A stretch of DNA of 39,102 bases from DATJFH01 sp035495815 (GCA_035495815.1 DATJFH010000140.1:1-39102); one strand, 5' to 3'; numbered from the stretch's first letter, positions 15,971 to 24,110 are shown. Numbers and translations are program-made. The notes: a model not told the origin generated them from the letters alone.

Positions 15971-15999
15971 TTGACTTTCCGGCGCCGGTATTCTACCTT
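15971..15999 (+). promoter_or_regulatory. sigma-70-like promoter of the anti-sigma factor pair
   Basis: TTGACT (15971-15976) is separated by 17 bp from TACCTT (15994-15999). The -35 is strong and the -10 weak. It would give a 5' leader of about 25 nt before the ATG at 16031. Its presence argues against starting the coding region at the TTG of 15971. Confidence 0.4.
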
Positions 16000-16030
16000 A
16001 ACGATTCGATTTGCCCGCGGCCGGCAATCT

Positions 16031-16471
16031 ATGGAAGAAGACTTGGATAGGCAGTCCAGGACCGTCAGCCAAGTCCTGGATTCGACGCTGGAGAGTGTGG
16101 ACATAGCCGAGCGGGCGGCGCTTGATCTGGCGCGCGAGTCCGGTTTTGGGGAAGAAGATCTGGACCGGATCGGGATGTCCGTCCGGGAATGCATGGTGAA
16201 CGCGGTGGTGCATGGCAATCGCTACAGCGCCCACAAAAAAGTTCGGTTTGCGGCGTCCTGTACACCGAAGCAATTGACGATCCGGGTGGCCGACCAGGGG
16301 GAAGGATTCGATCCCGAAGAACTGCCGGACCCGGTTGCCGCGGATAATCTGCTTCGTCATTCCGGCCGGGGAATTTTTCTGATGAAGGCGTTCATGGACG
16401 ACCTTCAGGTTCGCCGCCTCGAGCCTTCGGGCACGGAAGTGACTTTGGTCAAAAACATCGCGGGGAACTGA
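16031..16471 (+). CDS. anti-sigma regulatory factor, RsbW-type serine kinase
   Basis: A 146-residue protein with a GHKL/HATPase_c_2 fold. The N-box is VRECMVNAVVHGN (Glu53 as likely catalytic base, Asn57), G1 is ADQGEGFDPEELPDP (about 87-101) and G2 is SGRGIFLMKAFMD (about 111-123). RsbW/SpoIIAB proteins bind a sigma factor or other target and phosphorylate a STAS-domain antagonist. That antagonist is very likely the protein encoded 36 bp downstream. ATG 16031 was chosen because the first beta strand of the fold follows directly and a promoter lies just upstream. No sigma factor gene or PP2C phosphatase is adjacent, so the input and output of the switch are encoded elsewhere. Confidence 0.88.
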   Translation: MEEDLDRQSRTVSQVLDSTLESVDIAERAALDLARESGFGEEDLDRIGMSVRECMVNAVVHGNRYSAHKKVRFAASCTPKQLTIRVADQGEGFDPEELPDPVAADNLLRHSGRGIFLMKAFMDDLQVRRLEPSGTEVTLVKNIAGN

Positions 16472-16507
16472 CTGTGGGGAGTGCTGGATTCGAGGAGAAA
16501 AGCGGGA

Positions 16508-16852
16508 ATGAGCGTAAAACTGACGACTCGACAAGTTGGAGATGTGACGGTTATCGATGTAGCCGGCCGGATCACCCTCGGTGAGGGATCGAGCGCCCTT
16601 CGGGACGCGCTGCGGGATCTGGTGAAGGAGAACCATAAGAATATTCTTCTCAATCTCAAGGAAGTAACCTACATCGACAGCTCGGGGATCGGTGAACTGG
16701 TGTCCGCGTTTACCACCATCACGAATCAGGGCGGCCACCTGAAGCTTCTGAGCCTGACCCACCGGGTGAAGGATCTGCTCCAGATCACCAAGCTTTATAC
16801 GGTCTTCGACGTGCACGACGACGAGGCCCACGCCGTCCGCAGTTTCGCGTAA
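16508..16852 (+). CDS. anti-sigma factor antagonist, STAS domain (RsbV/SpoIIAA-like)
   Basis: A single STAS domain of 114 residues: MSVKLTTRQVGDVTVIDVAG, strand ILLNLKEV, then the phosphorylation loop YIDSSGIGELVSA (Ser58/Ser59). When unphosphorylated it would bind the RsbW-like kinase encoded just upstream and free that kinase's target. The start at ATG 16508 is supported by GAGGAG 10 nt before it; the frame extends 9 codons further 5' without a ribosome site. With the upstream gene it forms a minimal partner-switch operon, as is common for general-stress or surface-polymer control. Confidence 0.9.
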   Translation: MSVKLTTRQVGDVTVIDVAGRITLGEGSSALRDALRDLVKENHKNILLNLKEVTYIDSSGIGELVSAFTTITNQGGHLKLLSLTHRVKDLLQITKLYTVFDVHDDEAHAVRSFA

Positions 16853-16961
16853 GGTCAGGCCCGGACGGCATTGCGATGAATCGCCGGTCGCCGGGAACTG
16901 GCGCCGAACGACTGTCCGCCGCGTGCTAAAATAAGGATTCCCGATTTTTCAGAGGATTTCC

Positions 16962-17663
16962 GTGGACAGAATTACCCGTAACAAACTCAAGACCGATAGG
17001 TTCGCCGTCGAAGTCGAGCACTCCGTCGAGTTCGTCGCCGAGCATCGGAAGCAAGTCATCCAGTACGGCGCAATCGCAGTCGTGGTGGCTTTGATTGTCG
17101 CCGGCATCTGGTATTACCGCAGCCGGCAGAGCGAACAAAGGCAGGAAGAGCTGGCCAAGGCGATGGAGATCATCCAGGCGCCGGTTTCGGCCGGCGCGCC
17201 CCCCGGACAGCTCTTTTTCACCACCGAAGCGCTGAAATCCGCCGCGGCGGAAAAAGCCTTCAAGCCCATCTACGAAAAATATTCAGGTACTCCCGAAGCG
17301 ATCATAGCGGCGTCTTACCTGGGCGCCATCTCGGCCGACCAGGGAAAGCTGGCGGACGCCGAGAAGTATTTCCGGCAGGTGGCCGATTCCGGTGACTCGA
17401 ACTATAGTTCGATGGGCAAGCTCTCGCTGGCCCAGGTCCTGTTGAGCACGGGCAAGAATGCCGAAGCCGAAAAGCTGCTGCGCTCGCTTCACGACAATCC
17501 GACCCTCTTTGTCTCGAAGGAGCAGGCGGCCATCGCGCTGGCGCGGGCCCTGGCGGTAAGCAAGCCGGCGGAAGCGCGCAAGCTGCTGGAGCCGCTGCGG
17601 ACGGAACGTCCCGCCGTCAGCCAGACTGCCATCACCCTGCTGGCCGAGTTGCCGGCGCAGTAG
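16962..17663 (+). CDS. YfgM-like single-pass membrane protein with TPR-like repeats
   Basis: A 233-residue protein with a short cytoplasmic N-terminus (DRITRNKLKTDRFAVEVEHS), one membrane helix (about residues 33-52, VIQYGAIAVVVALIVAGIWYY) and a periplasmic helical domain with TPR-like repeats (KLADAEKYFRQVADSGDSNY; AEAEKLLRSLHDNPTLF). This is the layout of YfgM/UPF0070, a periplasmic chaperone linked to the SecYEG translocon in E. coli. The assignment is by architecture. The start is GTG 16962 with GAGGA 5 nt upstream, and a TAAAAT at 16926-16931 could be the -10. It ends 15 bp before the dGTPase gene. Confidence 0.75.
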   Translation: MDRITRNKLKTDRFAVEVEHSVEFVAEHRKQVIQYGAIAVVVALIVAGIWYYRSRQSEQRQEELAKAMEIIQAPVSAGAPPGQLFFTTEALKSAAAEKAFKPIYEKYSGTPEAIIAASYLGAISADQGKLADAEKYFRQVADSGDSNYSSMGKLSLAQVLLSTGKNAEAEKLLRSLHDNPTLFVSKEQAAIALARALAVSKPAEARKLLEPLRTERPAVSQTAITLLAELPAQ

Positions 17664-17678
17664 GCGCGGCGCCGGGTG

Positions 17679-18818
17679 ATGTTGAGCGCCATTCGGTTTC
17701 CGGTCGCGGAGAGCCGGGGGCGCCGGTACCCGGAACTGGAGCATCCCTACCGCGATCCGTTCCAGCGCGACCGCGACCGGATCATCCATGCGCGCGCCTT
17801 CCGCCGCCTCGAGGCCAAAACACAGGTGTTCACTCCCGGCCTTTCGGACCACTTCCGGAACCGGCTCACCCACACGATCGAGGTCTCGCAAATCGCCCGG
17901 ACGGTGGCTTCCGTTCTCGGCCTCGATGAGAATCTGACCGAGGCCCTGGCGCTCGGCCACGATATCGGCCACCCGCCCTTTGCGCACGCCGGCGAGCAGG
18001 AGCTGAACCGGCAAATGCAGCGCCACGGCGATCATTTCGATCACAACCTCCACGCCCTGCGCATCGTGGAAACGTTCGAGCAGCGCTACGCCCGCTTTCC
18101 CGGTCTGAATCTGACGTTCGAAGTCCGGGAGGGAATCGTCAAACATTCCCGCGATTTCGAGCCGGGCGAAATTCCGGAGCTGGACGAATACCTGCCCGGC
18201 CAGCGCCCCCCTCTGGAGGCCCAGTTGATCGATCTGGCCGACGAGGTGGCCTACAATACCGCAGATCTCGATGACGCCTACTCGGCGGGCCTCCTGACTC
18301 CGGAGCAGATCGCCGGGTCGGCGCCGGCGTACGCCGCCATCCTGGAGGAGTTGGATCAGCAGTTCCCGGGCGCGACCGAACGGGAGCGTTTCCACGAATC
18401 CGTGCGCCGGCTGATCGATCTGCTGGTGACCGGGCTGATCGAGGGAACGGCCCGCAAAGCCGTGGAAGCCGGCTTGAGCAGCGTGGAGCAGCTGCGGCGC
18501 CATCCGGAACGAATCGCCGCGTTCACGCCGGCTTCGCTCGAAGCCAACCTGGCGCTGAAGGGTTTTCTGCACCGCTGCGTTTACAGCTCCGAAGCCCTGG
18601 CCGGCGAGCGCCGCCGCTCGACCGCCATGATCGGGGAGCTGTTCGAATTTCTGATCTCAGAGCCTGAACGCATGCCCGACCACTACCTGGAGCAGTCGGC
18701 CGGACAGCCCGTCCACCGCATCGTCTGCGATTACATCGCCGGGATGACGGACAGCTTTTTTCACCGCACCTACGAACAACTGCTTGGCCCGCGCCGGCCG
18801 GTTACTCCGGCTGTGTAA
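17679..18818 (+). CDS. dgt: deoxyguanosinetriphosphate triphosphohydrolase (dGTPase)
   Basis: A 379-residue HD-domain hydrolase. The metal site is visible as His65 (RLTHTIEVSQIAR), His94-Asp95 (LALGHDIGHPPFAH) and a downstream Asp in LIDLADEVAYNTADLDD. The N-terminal YRDPFQRDRDRIIHARAFRRL is typical of bacterial dGTPase-like proteins of about 380 residues. The enzyme splits dGTP (or other dNTPs) into deoxynucleoside and triphosphate and so affects the dNTP pool. A GTG one codon before the ATG at 17679 could also serve as start. It lies 15 bp after the YfgM-like gene. Its last 17 bp overlap a probable small convergent gene. Confidence 0.92.
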   Translation: MLSAIRFPVAESRGRRYPELEHPYRDPFQRDRDRIIHARAFRRLEAKTQVFTPGLSDHFRNRLTHTIEVSQIARTVASVLGLDENLTEALALGHDIGHPPFAHAGEQELNRQMQRHGDHFDHNLHALRIVETFEQRYARFPGLNLTFEVREGIVKHSRDFEPGEIPELDEYLPGQRPPLEAQLIDLADEVAYNTADLDDAYSAGLLTPEQIAGSAPAYAAILEELDQQFPGATERERFHESVRRLIDLLVTGLIEGTARKAVEAGLSSVEQLRRHPERIAAFTPASLEANLALKGFLHRCVYSSEALAGERRRSTAMIGELFEFLISEPERMPDHYLEQSAGQPVHRIVCDYIAGMTDSFFHRTYEQLLGPRRPVTPAV

Positions 18819-18975
18819 CCACGTTCGACAGTTCCACCGACCGGACCACGTAGAGCTTCCGCAGCTGGCGCCCTACCTCTTCCGCGATCTTCTCGGCATC
18901 CTCCCCCTCGCCGACCTCGACTTCCACCTTCAGAAACACGTGCGCGCGCGTCAACTGGACACCCTCCGCCACCAT
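18802..18975 (-). CDS. probable 57-residue protein, convergent with dgt
   Basis: A short frame encoding MVAEGVQLTRAHVFLKVEVE followed by an acidic-basic amphipathic helix (EDAEKIAEEVGRQLRKLY) and a final strand VVRSVELSNVV. The strand-helix-strand pattern looks like a real beta-alpha-beta fold, whereas the upstream extension of the same frame (to 19476) is arginine-rich noise antisense to the next gene. No family is recognised. No ribosome site is seen; the sequence before the ATG is AT-rich (ATTATCTAAA), so a leaderless or weakly expressed message is possible. It is divergent from the Cys-rich gene, 39 bp away, and ends inside the last codons of dgt. Confidence 0.5.
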   Translation of the reverse strand: MVAEGVQLTRAHVFLKVEVEVGEGEDAEKIAEEVGRQLRKLYVVRSVELSNVVTQPE

Positions 18976-18989
18976 TTTAGATAATTGTG

Positions 18990-19011
18990 GTGTCGGGACA
19001 TATCCGGACAC
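18990..19011. promoter_or_regulatory. imperfect palindrome in the divergent promoter
   Basis: GTGTC and GACAC outer arms with GGA/TCC inner matches give 9 of 11 paired positions over 22 bp. It fills the 39 bp gap between the divergent small gene and the Cys-rich gene and ends 3 bp before the ATG at 19015. It is a candidate operator. The adjoining TTGTGGTGT (18985-18993) is identical to a half-site of the palindrome before phhA. Confidence 0.35.
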
Positions 19012-19014
19012 TTC

Positions 19015-19656
19015 ATGACTTGCAAAATCTGTGAAACACGGCGCGCGCGCCGCTTCTGTCCGGCCGTGGGAGGCCAGATCTGCTCGCTCTGCTGCGGGCA
19101 GGAGCGCGAGATGACGCTGCGATGCCCGTTCGATTGCGAGTACTTGCAGGAGGCGCGGAAGCACGAGCGGCCGGCGCAGGTGAATCCGGATCTGTTTCCG
19201 AATCGGGATATCCAGATCGACGAGGCCTTCCTCTATCAGAATGAAGCGCTGCTGATCGGAATGGGAAAGGCGGTCATCGACGCCGCTCTGACGACGGCGG
19301 GGGCGGTTGACAGTGACTTGCGCGAGGCTTTCGAAGCTTTGATCCGGACGCAGAGGACGCTGCAATCGGGCCTTTACTACGAGACGCGGCCCGAGAACCC
19401 GATTGCGGCTGAGTTGTGCCGCCGCATCCGGGCGGCGATCGACGAGTTCCGAAGGATCGAAAGAGAGAATCTGCAAATGGCCAAGACGCGGGACGCGGAT
19501 GTGCTCGGCATCCTCACGTTTCTGCAGCGCATGGAACTGGATCGCAACAATGGACGGAAGCTGGGCCGGGCGTTTATCGACTTCATGCGGGGCCAGCTGC
19601 CCGAGGGTTCAGCGGAGAGTCCGGCGCGGGCTTCCGGCTCTTTGATCGTAACGTAG
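19015..19656 (+). CDS. Cys-rich N-terminal domain protein of unknown function
   Basis: A 213-residue protein. The first 45 residues carry eight cysteines: Cys3, Cys6, Cys15, Cys23, Cys26, Cys27, Cys37 and Cys41 (TCKICETRR, FCPAVGGQICSLCCGQE, RCPFDCEYL). This strongly suggests one or two zinc sites. The remainder is helical (AFLYQNEALLIGMGKAVID; LCRRIRAAIDEFRRIERENL) with no recognised domain and no membrane segment. The ATG at 19015 keeps the first CxxC at the N-terminus; an upstream in-frame start lacks support. It stands alone between a small divergent gene and the CbiX-like gene. The zinc ribbon suggests nucleic-acid or protein binding, without direct evidence. Confidence 0.7.
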   Translation: MTCKICETRRARRFCPAVGGQICSLCCGQEREMTLRCPFDCEYLQEARKHERPAQVNPDLFPNRDIQIDEAFLYQNEALLIGMGKAVIDAALTTAGAVDSDLREAFEALIRTQRTLQSGLYYETRPENPIAAELCRRIRAAIDEFRRIERENLQMAKTRDADVLGILTFLQRMELDRNNGRKLGRAFIDFMRGQLPEGSAESPARASGSLIVT

Positions 19657-19703
19657 CGTACGCGCCGTGCCGCGGCTCAGCGCGGCGCCTGCAGCAGATA
19701 GTC

Positions 19704-20117
19704 ATGAGAACCGGCATCGCCATCTTCGCGCACGGCTCGAGCGTGGCCTCGGCGAATGACTCCGTTCGCGCGGTCGCCGGGCGAGTCGCCAGCGAGGGCG
19801 GTTTCGACCTGGTGGAGGCGGCTTTTCTCGAGCAGGGCCAGCCGGACCTGGCTGAAGCCGTCCGGCGGCTGGCGTCGGCCGGCGCAACGCGCGTCCTGGT
19901 GACGCCTTATTTCCTGACGCTCGGACTGCACCTCCAGCGCGATCTGCCGCGAATCGTGGCCGGCATCGCCCGCAACCAGCCTGGACTCGAGATCCGGGTG
20001 ACCCCGCCGCTCGATGGCCATCCGGCCCTGGCGCAGGTTTTGATCGCCCGGATCCGAGAAGGCGAGGAGAATTGGAATGCTTTCCCCCAAGACGGCGATA
20101 CTGCTGGAGTCCCGTGA
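19704..20117 (+). CDS. CbiX-like sirohydrochlorin/cobalt chelatase
   Basis: A 137-residue protein of the short CbiX/SirB class II chelatase family. It has the catalytic His10 in AIFAHGSS and the second His76 in TLGLHLQRDLP, with the VLVTPYFL strand between. These enzymes insert Co2+ or Fe2+ into sirohydrochlorin, for cobalamin or siroheme. A B12-dependent mutase is encoded at 11836-13338. The 3' end is unusual: the last 14 codons (NWNAFPQDGDTAGVP) overlap the next gene by 41 nt in another frame and look like read-on sequence beyond the normal end of the fold. The start ATG at 19704 lacks a clear ribosome site. Confidence 0.8.
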   Translation: MRTGIAIFAHGSSVASANDSVRAVAGRVASEGGFDLVEAAFLEQGQPDLAEAVRRLASAGATRVLVTPYFLTLGLHLQRDLPRIVAGIARNQPGLEIRVTPPLDGHPALAQVLIARIREGEENWNAFPQDGDTAGVP

Positions 20118-20778
20118 GCTTGCGCCCGAGGTGCGGCATTTTGTCTTCCGGATGGAAGACTGCGAGAGCTTTTCGTACGTGCCGGGCCAGTTCGTTTCGT
20201 TCACGGCGGAGATCAACGGCTCGGATATCACGCGGGCCTACTCGTTCGCTTCTCCCCCCTGCGGAAATCGATTCGAGCTGTGTCTGAACCGCGTGCAGGA
20301 CGGCCACATGTCGCCTTACCTGTTCGAGATGCGGCCGGGCGCCCGTATCCGCGCCGCGGGGCCTTACGGCGGCTTCATCTTCCGGCAGCCCGTCGAGGAT
20401 TCGGTCCTGGTGGCCGCCGGCGCCGGCGTAGCCCCGTTCCGCGCCATGCTCCAGGATCAGCTCGCCAAGGATGCGGTCCACCGGTTCACCTTGATACTCG
20501 GCTCGAGGTATGAGCGGACCCTGCTTTACGGCGCGGAGTTCGAGCATCTGGCAGCGCGGCATCCGAATTTCCGCTTCTGGCCGACGCTCAGCCGTCCCGA
20601 ACCGGAGTGGACCGGACGCGTGGGATATGTACAACGTCACTTGTTCGAGGCCGTCGGCGAACGCCGGGACCTGAACGTTTTCGTGTGCGGCCTGGCGGCC
20701 ATGGTGAACGAAGTGAAAGCCATGCTCAAGGCGGCGGGCTTCGACCGCAAGCGCATCATCTGCGAAAAGTACGACTGA
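20077..20778 (+). CDS. ferredoxin/flavodoxin-NADP reductase-like FAD oxidoreductase
   Basis: A 233-residue ferredoxin-NADP+ reductase-fold protein. The FAD domain has YVPGQFVSF and the flavin-binding RAYSFAS (Arg53-Ser56). The NAD(P) domain has VAAGAGVAPFRAML (about 112-124) and the C-terminal VCGLAAMVNEVKAML, ending KRIICEKYD. There is no 2Fe-2S domain, so it must pass electrons to or from a separate partner. GAGGAG 7 nt before the ATG supports the start, which lies inside the chelatase gene (41 nt overlap), so the two are probably co-expressed. A role as reductase for corrin cobalt or for another redox partner is possible but not shown. Confidence 0.85.
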   Translation: MLSPKTAILLESRELAPEVRHFVFRMEDCESFSYVPGQFVSFTAEINGSDITRAYSFASPPCGNRFELCLNRVQDGHMSPYLFEMRPGARIRAAGPYGGFIFRQPVEDSVLVAAGAGVAPFRAMLQDQLAKDAVHRFTLILGSRYERTLLYGAEFEHLAARHPNFRFWPTLSRPEPEWTGRVGYVQRHLFEAVGERRDLNVFVCGLAAMVNEVKAMLKAAGFDRKRIICEKYD

Positions 20779-20780
20779 AG

Positions 20781-20808
20781 TTGCCTCCCGAACCCTGTTT
20801 CTTATAGT
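20781..20808 (+). promoter_or_regulatory. sigma-70-like promoter of the TonB receptor gene
   Basis: TTGCCT (20781-20786), a 16 bp spacer and TATAGT (20803-20808). The predicted transcription start falls near 20815, leaving almost no leader before ATG 20820 and a short leader with GGAAAA before ATG 20832. Confidence 0.45.
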
Positions 20809-20819
20809 GTGAAGCATGA

Positions 20820-23800
20820 ATGGAAAAGCCTATGCCGTCCTACTTGCGCACCATTTCACTGTTCATCGCTGTTTGTGTGGCCGGCCTGGCGCAAAGCTCC
20901 GGAACCCTGACCGGCGTCATCACGGATCCTTCCCAGGCGAACCTGCCCGGGGTCTCGCTGTCGCTGACCAATGAATCGACCGGCGTGGCCGAGCGCGCCG
21001 TCAGCAATCCGCAGGGAGAGTACACCTTTCCTCTGTTGCAGCCGGGCCGCTACCGGCTGACGGTGGAAGCCAAGGGCTTCCGGCCGTATACTCAGTCCGG
21101 CATCGTGCTGGAATCGGCGCGCGTCAGCCGGTTGGACGTGAAGATGGAACTGGGACAGGTAACCGAGGCGGTCGAGGTGACGGGGGCCGCGCCGCTGCTC
21201 GAATCGGAAAGCTCCACCGTCGGGCAGTTCATCGAGCACAAGACCGTAATGGACATGCCTCTAACCGGCCGGCGCGTGGGCGAGCTGCTGGCGCTGCAAG
21301 GAAACTCGATCTTCATCCAGGGCGACGTGATCCGCCCGCGAGTCGCCGTCGCCGGGGGACGCTCGGATCAGCAGCAATGGATGATCGACGGCGTGAACGG
21401 GTCCAATATGGCTCTGGAAGTGCCCCAGGCGCTGTTCAATCCGCCGGTGGAATCGGTGCAGGAGATCCGCATTCAGCAGAACTCCTACTCGGCCGAGTAC
21501 GGCAATACTTCGAGCGGCGTGGTGGCCATCACGACCCGGTCGGGAACAAACCAGTTCCACGGCAACGCCTACGAGTTCTTCCGCAACGACAAGCTGGACG
21601 CCAGCAACTTTTTCGCCGCGCAGAAGCCGCCGCTGCGCTGGAACATCTTCGGCTTTTCGGTAGGTGGGCCGATCCGGCGCAATCGCACCTTCTTCTTTTC
21701 CAACGTGGAATGGCAGAAGCAGCGGATCGGAGGGACGCAAACGCTGACGCTGCCGACCGACCTCGAGCGCGCGGGCGATTTCTCCCGCACCCTGACCGCC
21801 GCCGGAGCTCTGGTCCCGATTTACGATCCCAACACCACGGCGGCCGATCCGGCGCGTCCGGGGCAGATGATCCGCACTCAATTTCCCGGCAACGTGATTC
21901 CCGGCAACCGGATAGACCCGGTCGGCGCCGCCCTGGCCGCGCTCTATCCCCTTCCGAACCGGACGCCCACGAACCGAGCCGGGGCCAACAATTTCAGCGG
22001 CAACAACGTCACGGCGCTCAATCTCACAACCTGGACCGCCAAGGTGGATCATCAGATCCGTTCGAACGACCGCGTCTCGGTGCGCTTCATCCTGCACAAC
22101 TTCCCCACCAGCACGTCGGCCGTGTTTCCGGAAGTGGCCGCCGATCCGACCGCAGCCCATAACAGCAGGCGCGCCTACAGCATGCTGGTCGAGGAGATTC
22201 ACAACTTCTCCGGCGCCGTGGTCAATGACTTTCGCTACAACTTCCAGCCTCGTTATTTTTACAATCTCTCGTACGGGCTCGATCAGGGCTGGCCGCAGAA
22301 GCTCGGACTCAAGGGTGTCTCGGACCGCGCCTTTCCGAGGGTGGCGCCGGCCGGCTACTCAGCCCTGGGTCCGGGGACGCAGGAGCGCATTCAGACTCCG
22401 ATCCGCGATACAGACATCATCGACACCGTGTCCTGGTTTCACGGCTCGCATTCGTTCCGCTTCGGCGGAGAGTTCCGGCTGGTGCGCAACGTGGACATCC
22501 TCAACAATCAGGTTTCCGGCATGCTGGCCTTCGCCACCCAGCCGACCGCCCAGCCGAACGTGGCCAACACCGGAAACCCCATCGCCAGTCTGCTGGTCGG
22601 ATTTCCGAACTCCGGGACCGTGCACGCCACCGATCTTCTGGACCGGCGGGCCAAGTACGTGGCGGTGTTCGCCCAGGACGACTGGAAACTGACGCACAAT
22701 CTGACCGTGAACATCGGCCTTCGATGGGAGGTTCACACGCCGAGGACCGACGCCAACAATCGCCAGAGCGGATTCAACACAATCGCGATCAACCCCGTTT
22801 CGAAGACACCCGGGGTGGTCACCTTCGCCGGACTGAACGGGCTGGGGACGCAGATCTACGACGGCGACTTCAACAATTTCGAGCCGCGCATCGGGCTGGC
22901 GTGGAAGGTCGGGGGGAGGACGGTAATCCGCGCCGGCGCGGGAATTTTCTTCGGCCCGCCACAGCCGGGGTCGAATAATACCAGCGCGGGATTCGAAACC
23001 TCGGGCAGCTTTTCGACGCCCGATAACGGCATCACCGCTCCGTTCCTGCTGCGCAACGGTTTCCCCGGCGGGGCGGGACGCGCTCAGCTCGGACCGGAAT
23101 TCGGAGCCGTGCCCGTCGGGAGCGCCGTGGTCTTCGCGCCCACCTTCATCGAGAGCCCGCGCGCTCTTGGATATACCGGGCAGTGGAACTTCGGGATCCA
23201 GCGCGAACTGGGCTGGGACGCGGTGCTCGAGCTGAGTTACCTCGGCAACGGCGGCCATCGTTTGAATGGCCCCGATACGAGCATCAACCAGGTCCCGATC
23301 GCCTTGATGGGTTCCGGCAATGCCCAAATCCGCAGGCCGTTCCCGCAGTTCGGCAACGTTTCGCTGGTGGCCCCGATGTGGGGCAACTCCAGTTATCATG
23401 CCCTGAATATCAAAGCGGAGAAGCGCTTCTCGCACGGACTGAATTTCACCGCGAACTACACGTTCTCGAAATTCATCGACGACGTCGCGCCCAGTTTCCA
23501 GGTGGGTTCGGAGCCCGGTAACATGCAGAACTTCTACGATCGCAGAGCGGAGAAATCGCTTTCCGCCAACGACGTGCGGAACCGCTTCGTCGTGAGCTCC
23601 GTCTACGAGCTACCGGTCGGAAAGAACAAACGGTGGGCGCTGTCGGGTGTCCCCGCGGCGGTGCTGGGAGGATGGAGTTTCGGTTTGATCGGCATTCTGC
23701 AGCAGGGAGGTCCGGACGGTCTGACGGTGCAGACCAACGGCACGAACTCCTTCAATCCGGGCGCGCTGAGACCCAACGTGTTGCGCGATCCGTCGCTCGG

Positions 23801-24110
23801 ACCGGGCGAGCGGAGCATCGCCCGCTGGTTCGACACCGCGGCCGTCGCGGCGCCGGCTCCGTTCACCTTCGGTAACGCGGGCCGGGCGCTGCTGACGGGC
23901 CCGGGATTGATTGACGTGAGCCTGTCGCTGCTGAAGAACATCCGCTGGAAGGAGCGCTACAATGTGCAGTTCCGCGCCGAGGCGCTGAACCTGCCCAATC
24001 ATCCGAATTTCAACGATCCGGGAACAGCTTTAGGTTCTGCGGGCTTCGGCGTAATCAGCAGCGCGAAGGATCCCCGGATCATGCAGTTGGGTCTGCGGAT
24101 CGAATTCTAG
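20820..24110 (+). CDS. Oar-like TonB-dependent outer-membrane receptor with carboxypeptidase-regulatory domain
   Basis: A 1096-residue outer-membrane protein. A signal peptide (about residues 5-25, YLRTISLFIAVCVAGLAQ) is followed by a CarboxypepD_reg/Cna_B domain (GTLTGVITDPSQANLPGVSL to VKMELG, about 27-108), a plug domain (MDMPLTGRR, MIDGVNGSNM, EIRIQQNSYSAEYGNTSSG) and a long beta-barrel with alternating aromatic strands, ending in Phe (LGLRIEF), as barrel proteins do. Acidobacteria have large expansions of such Oar/TonB receptors, which import polymers or chelates; the ligand is unknown. No SusD-like partner is adjacent, as is usual for this phylum. The start could be 20820 or 20832; the second fits the promoter better. 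It converges on the molybdoenzyme gene over 17 bp. Confidence 0.92.
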   Translation: MEKPMPSYLRTISLFIAVCVAGLAQSSGTLTGVITDPSQANLPGVSLSLTNESTGVAERAVSNPQGEYTFPLLQPGRYRLTVEAKGFRPYTQSGIVLESARVSRLDVKMELGQVTEAVEVTGAAPLLESESSTVGQFIEHKTVMDMPLTGRRVGELLALQGNSIFIQGDVIRPRVAVAGGRSDQQQWMIDGVNGSNMALEVPQALFNPPVESVQEIRIQQNSYSAEYGNTSSGVVAITTRSGTNQFHGNAYEFFRNDKLDASNFFAAQKPPLRWNIFGFSVGGPIRRNRTFFFSNVEWQKQRIGGTQTLTLPTDLERAGDFSRTLTAAGALVPIYDPNTTAADPARPGQMIRTQFPGNVIPGNRIDPVGAALAALYPLPNRTPTNRAGANNFSGNNVTALNLTTWTAKVDHQIRSNDRVSVRFILHNFPTSTSAVFPEVAADPTAAHNSRRAYSMLVEEIHNFSGAVVNDFRYNFQPRYFYNLSYGLDQGWPQKLGLKGVSDRAFPRVAPAGYSALGPGTQERIQTPIRDTDIIDTVSWFHGSHSFRFGGEFRLVRNVDILNNQVSGMLAFATQPTAQPNVANTGNPIASLLVGFPNSGTVHATDLLDRRAKYVAVFAQDDWKLTHNLTVNIGLRWEVHTPRTDANNRQSGFNTIAINPVSKTPGVVTFAGLNGLGTQIYDGDFNNFEPRIGLAWKVGGRTVIRAGAGIFFGPPQPGSNNTSAGFETSGSFSTPDNGITAPFLLRNGFPGGAGRAQLGPEFGAVPVGSAVVFAPTFIESPRALGYTGQWNFGIQRELGWDAVLELSYLGNGGHRLNGPDTSINQVPIALMGSGNAQIRRPFPQFGNVSLVAPMWGNSSYHALNIKAEKRFSHGLNFTANYTFSKFIDDVAPSFQVGSEPGNMQNFYDRRAEKSLSANDVRNRFVVSSVYELPVGKNKRWALSGVPAAVLGGWSFGLIGILQQGGPDGLTVQTNGTNSFNPGALRPNVLRDPSLGPGERSIARWFDTAAVAAPAPFTFGNAGRALLTGPGLIDVSLSLLKNIRWKERYNVQFRAEALNLPNHPNFNDPGTALGSAGFGVISSAKDPRIMQLGLRIEF

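Noticed and set aside
17283..18572. 429-codon open frame antisense to the YfgM-like and dGTPase genes
   Set aside because: Composition is Arg/Gln/Gly-rich and it spans two well-supported genes on the other strand.
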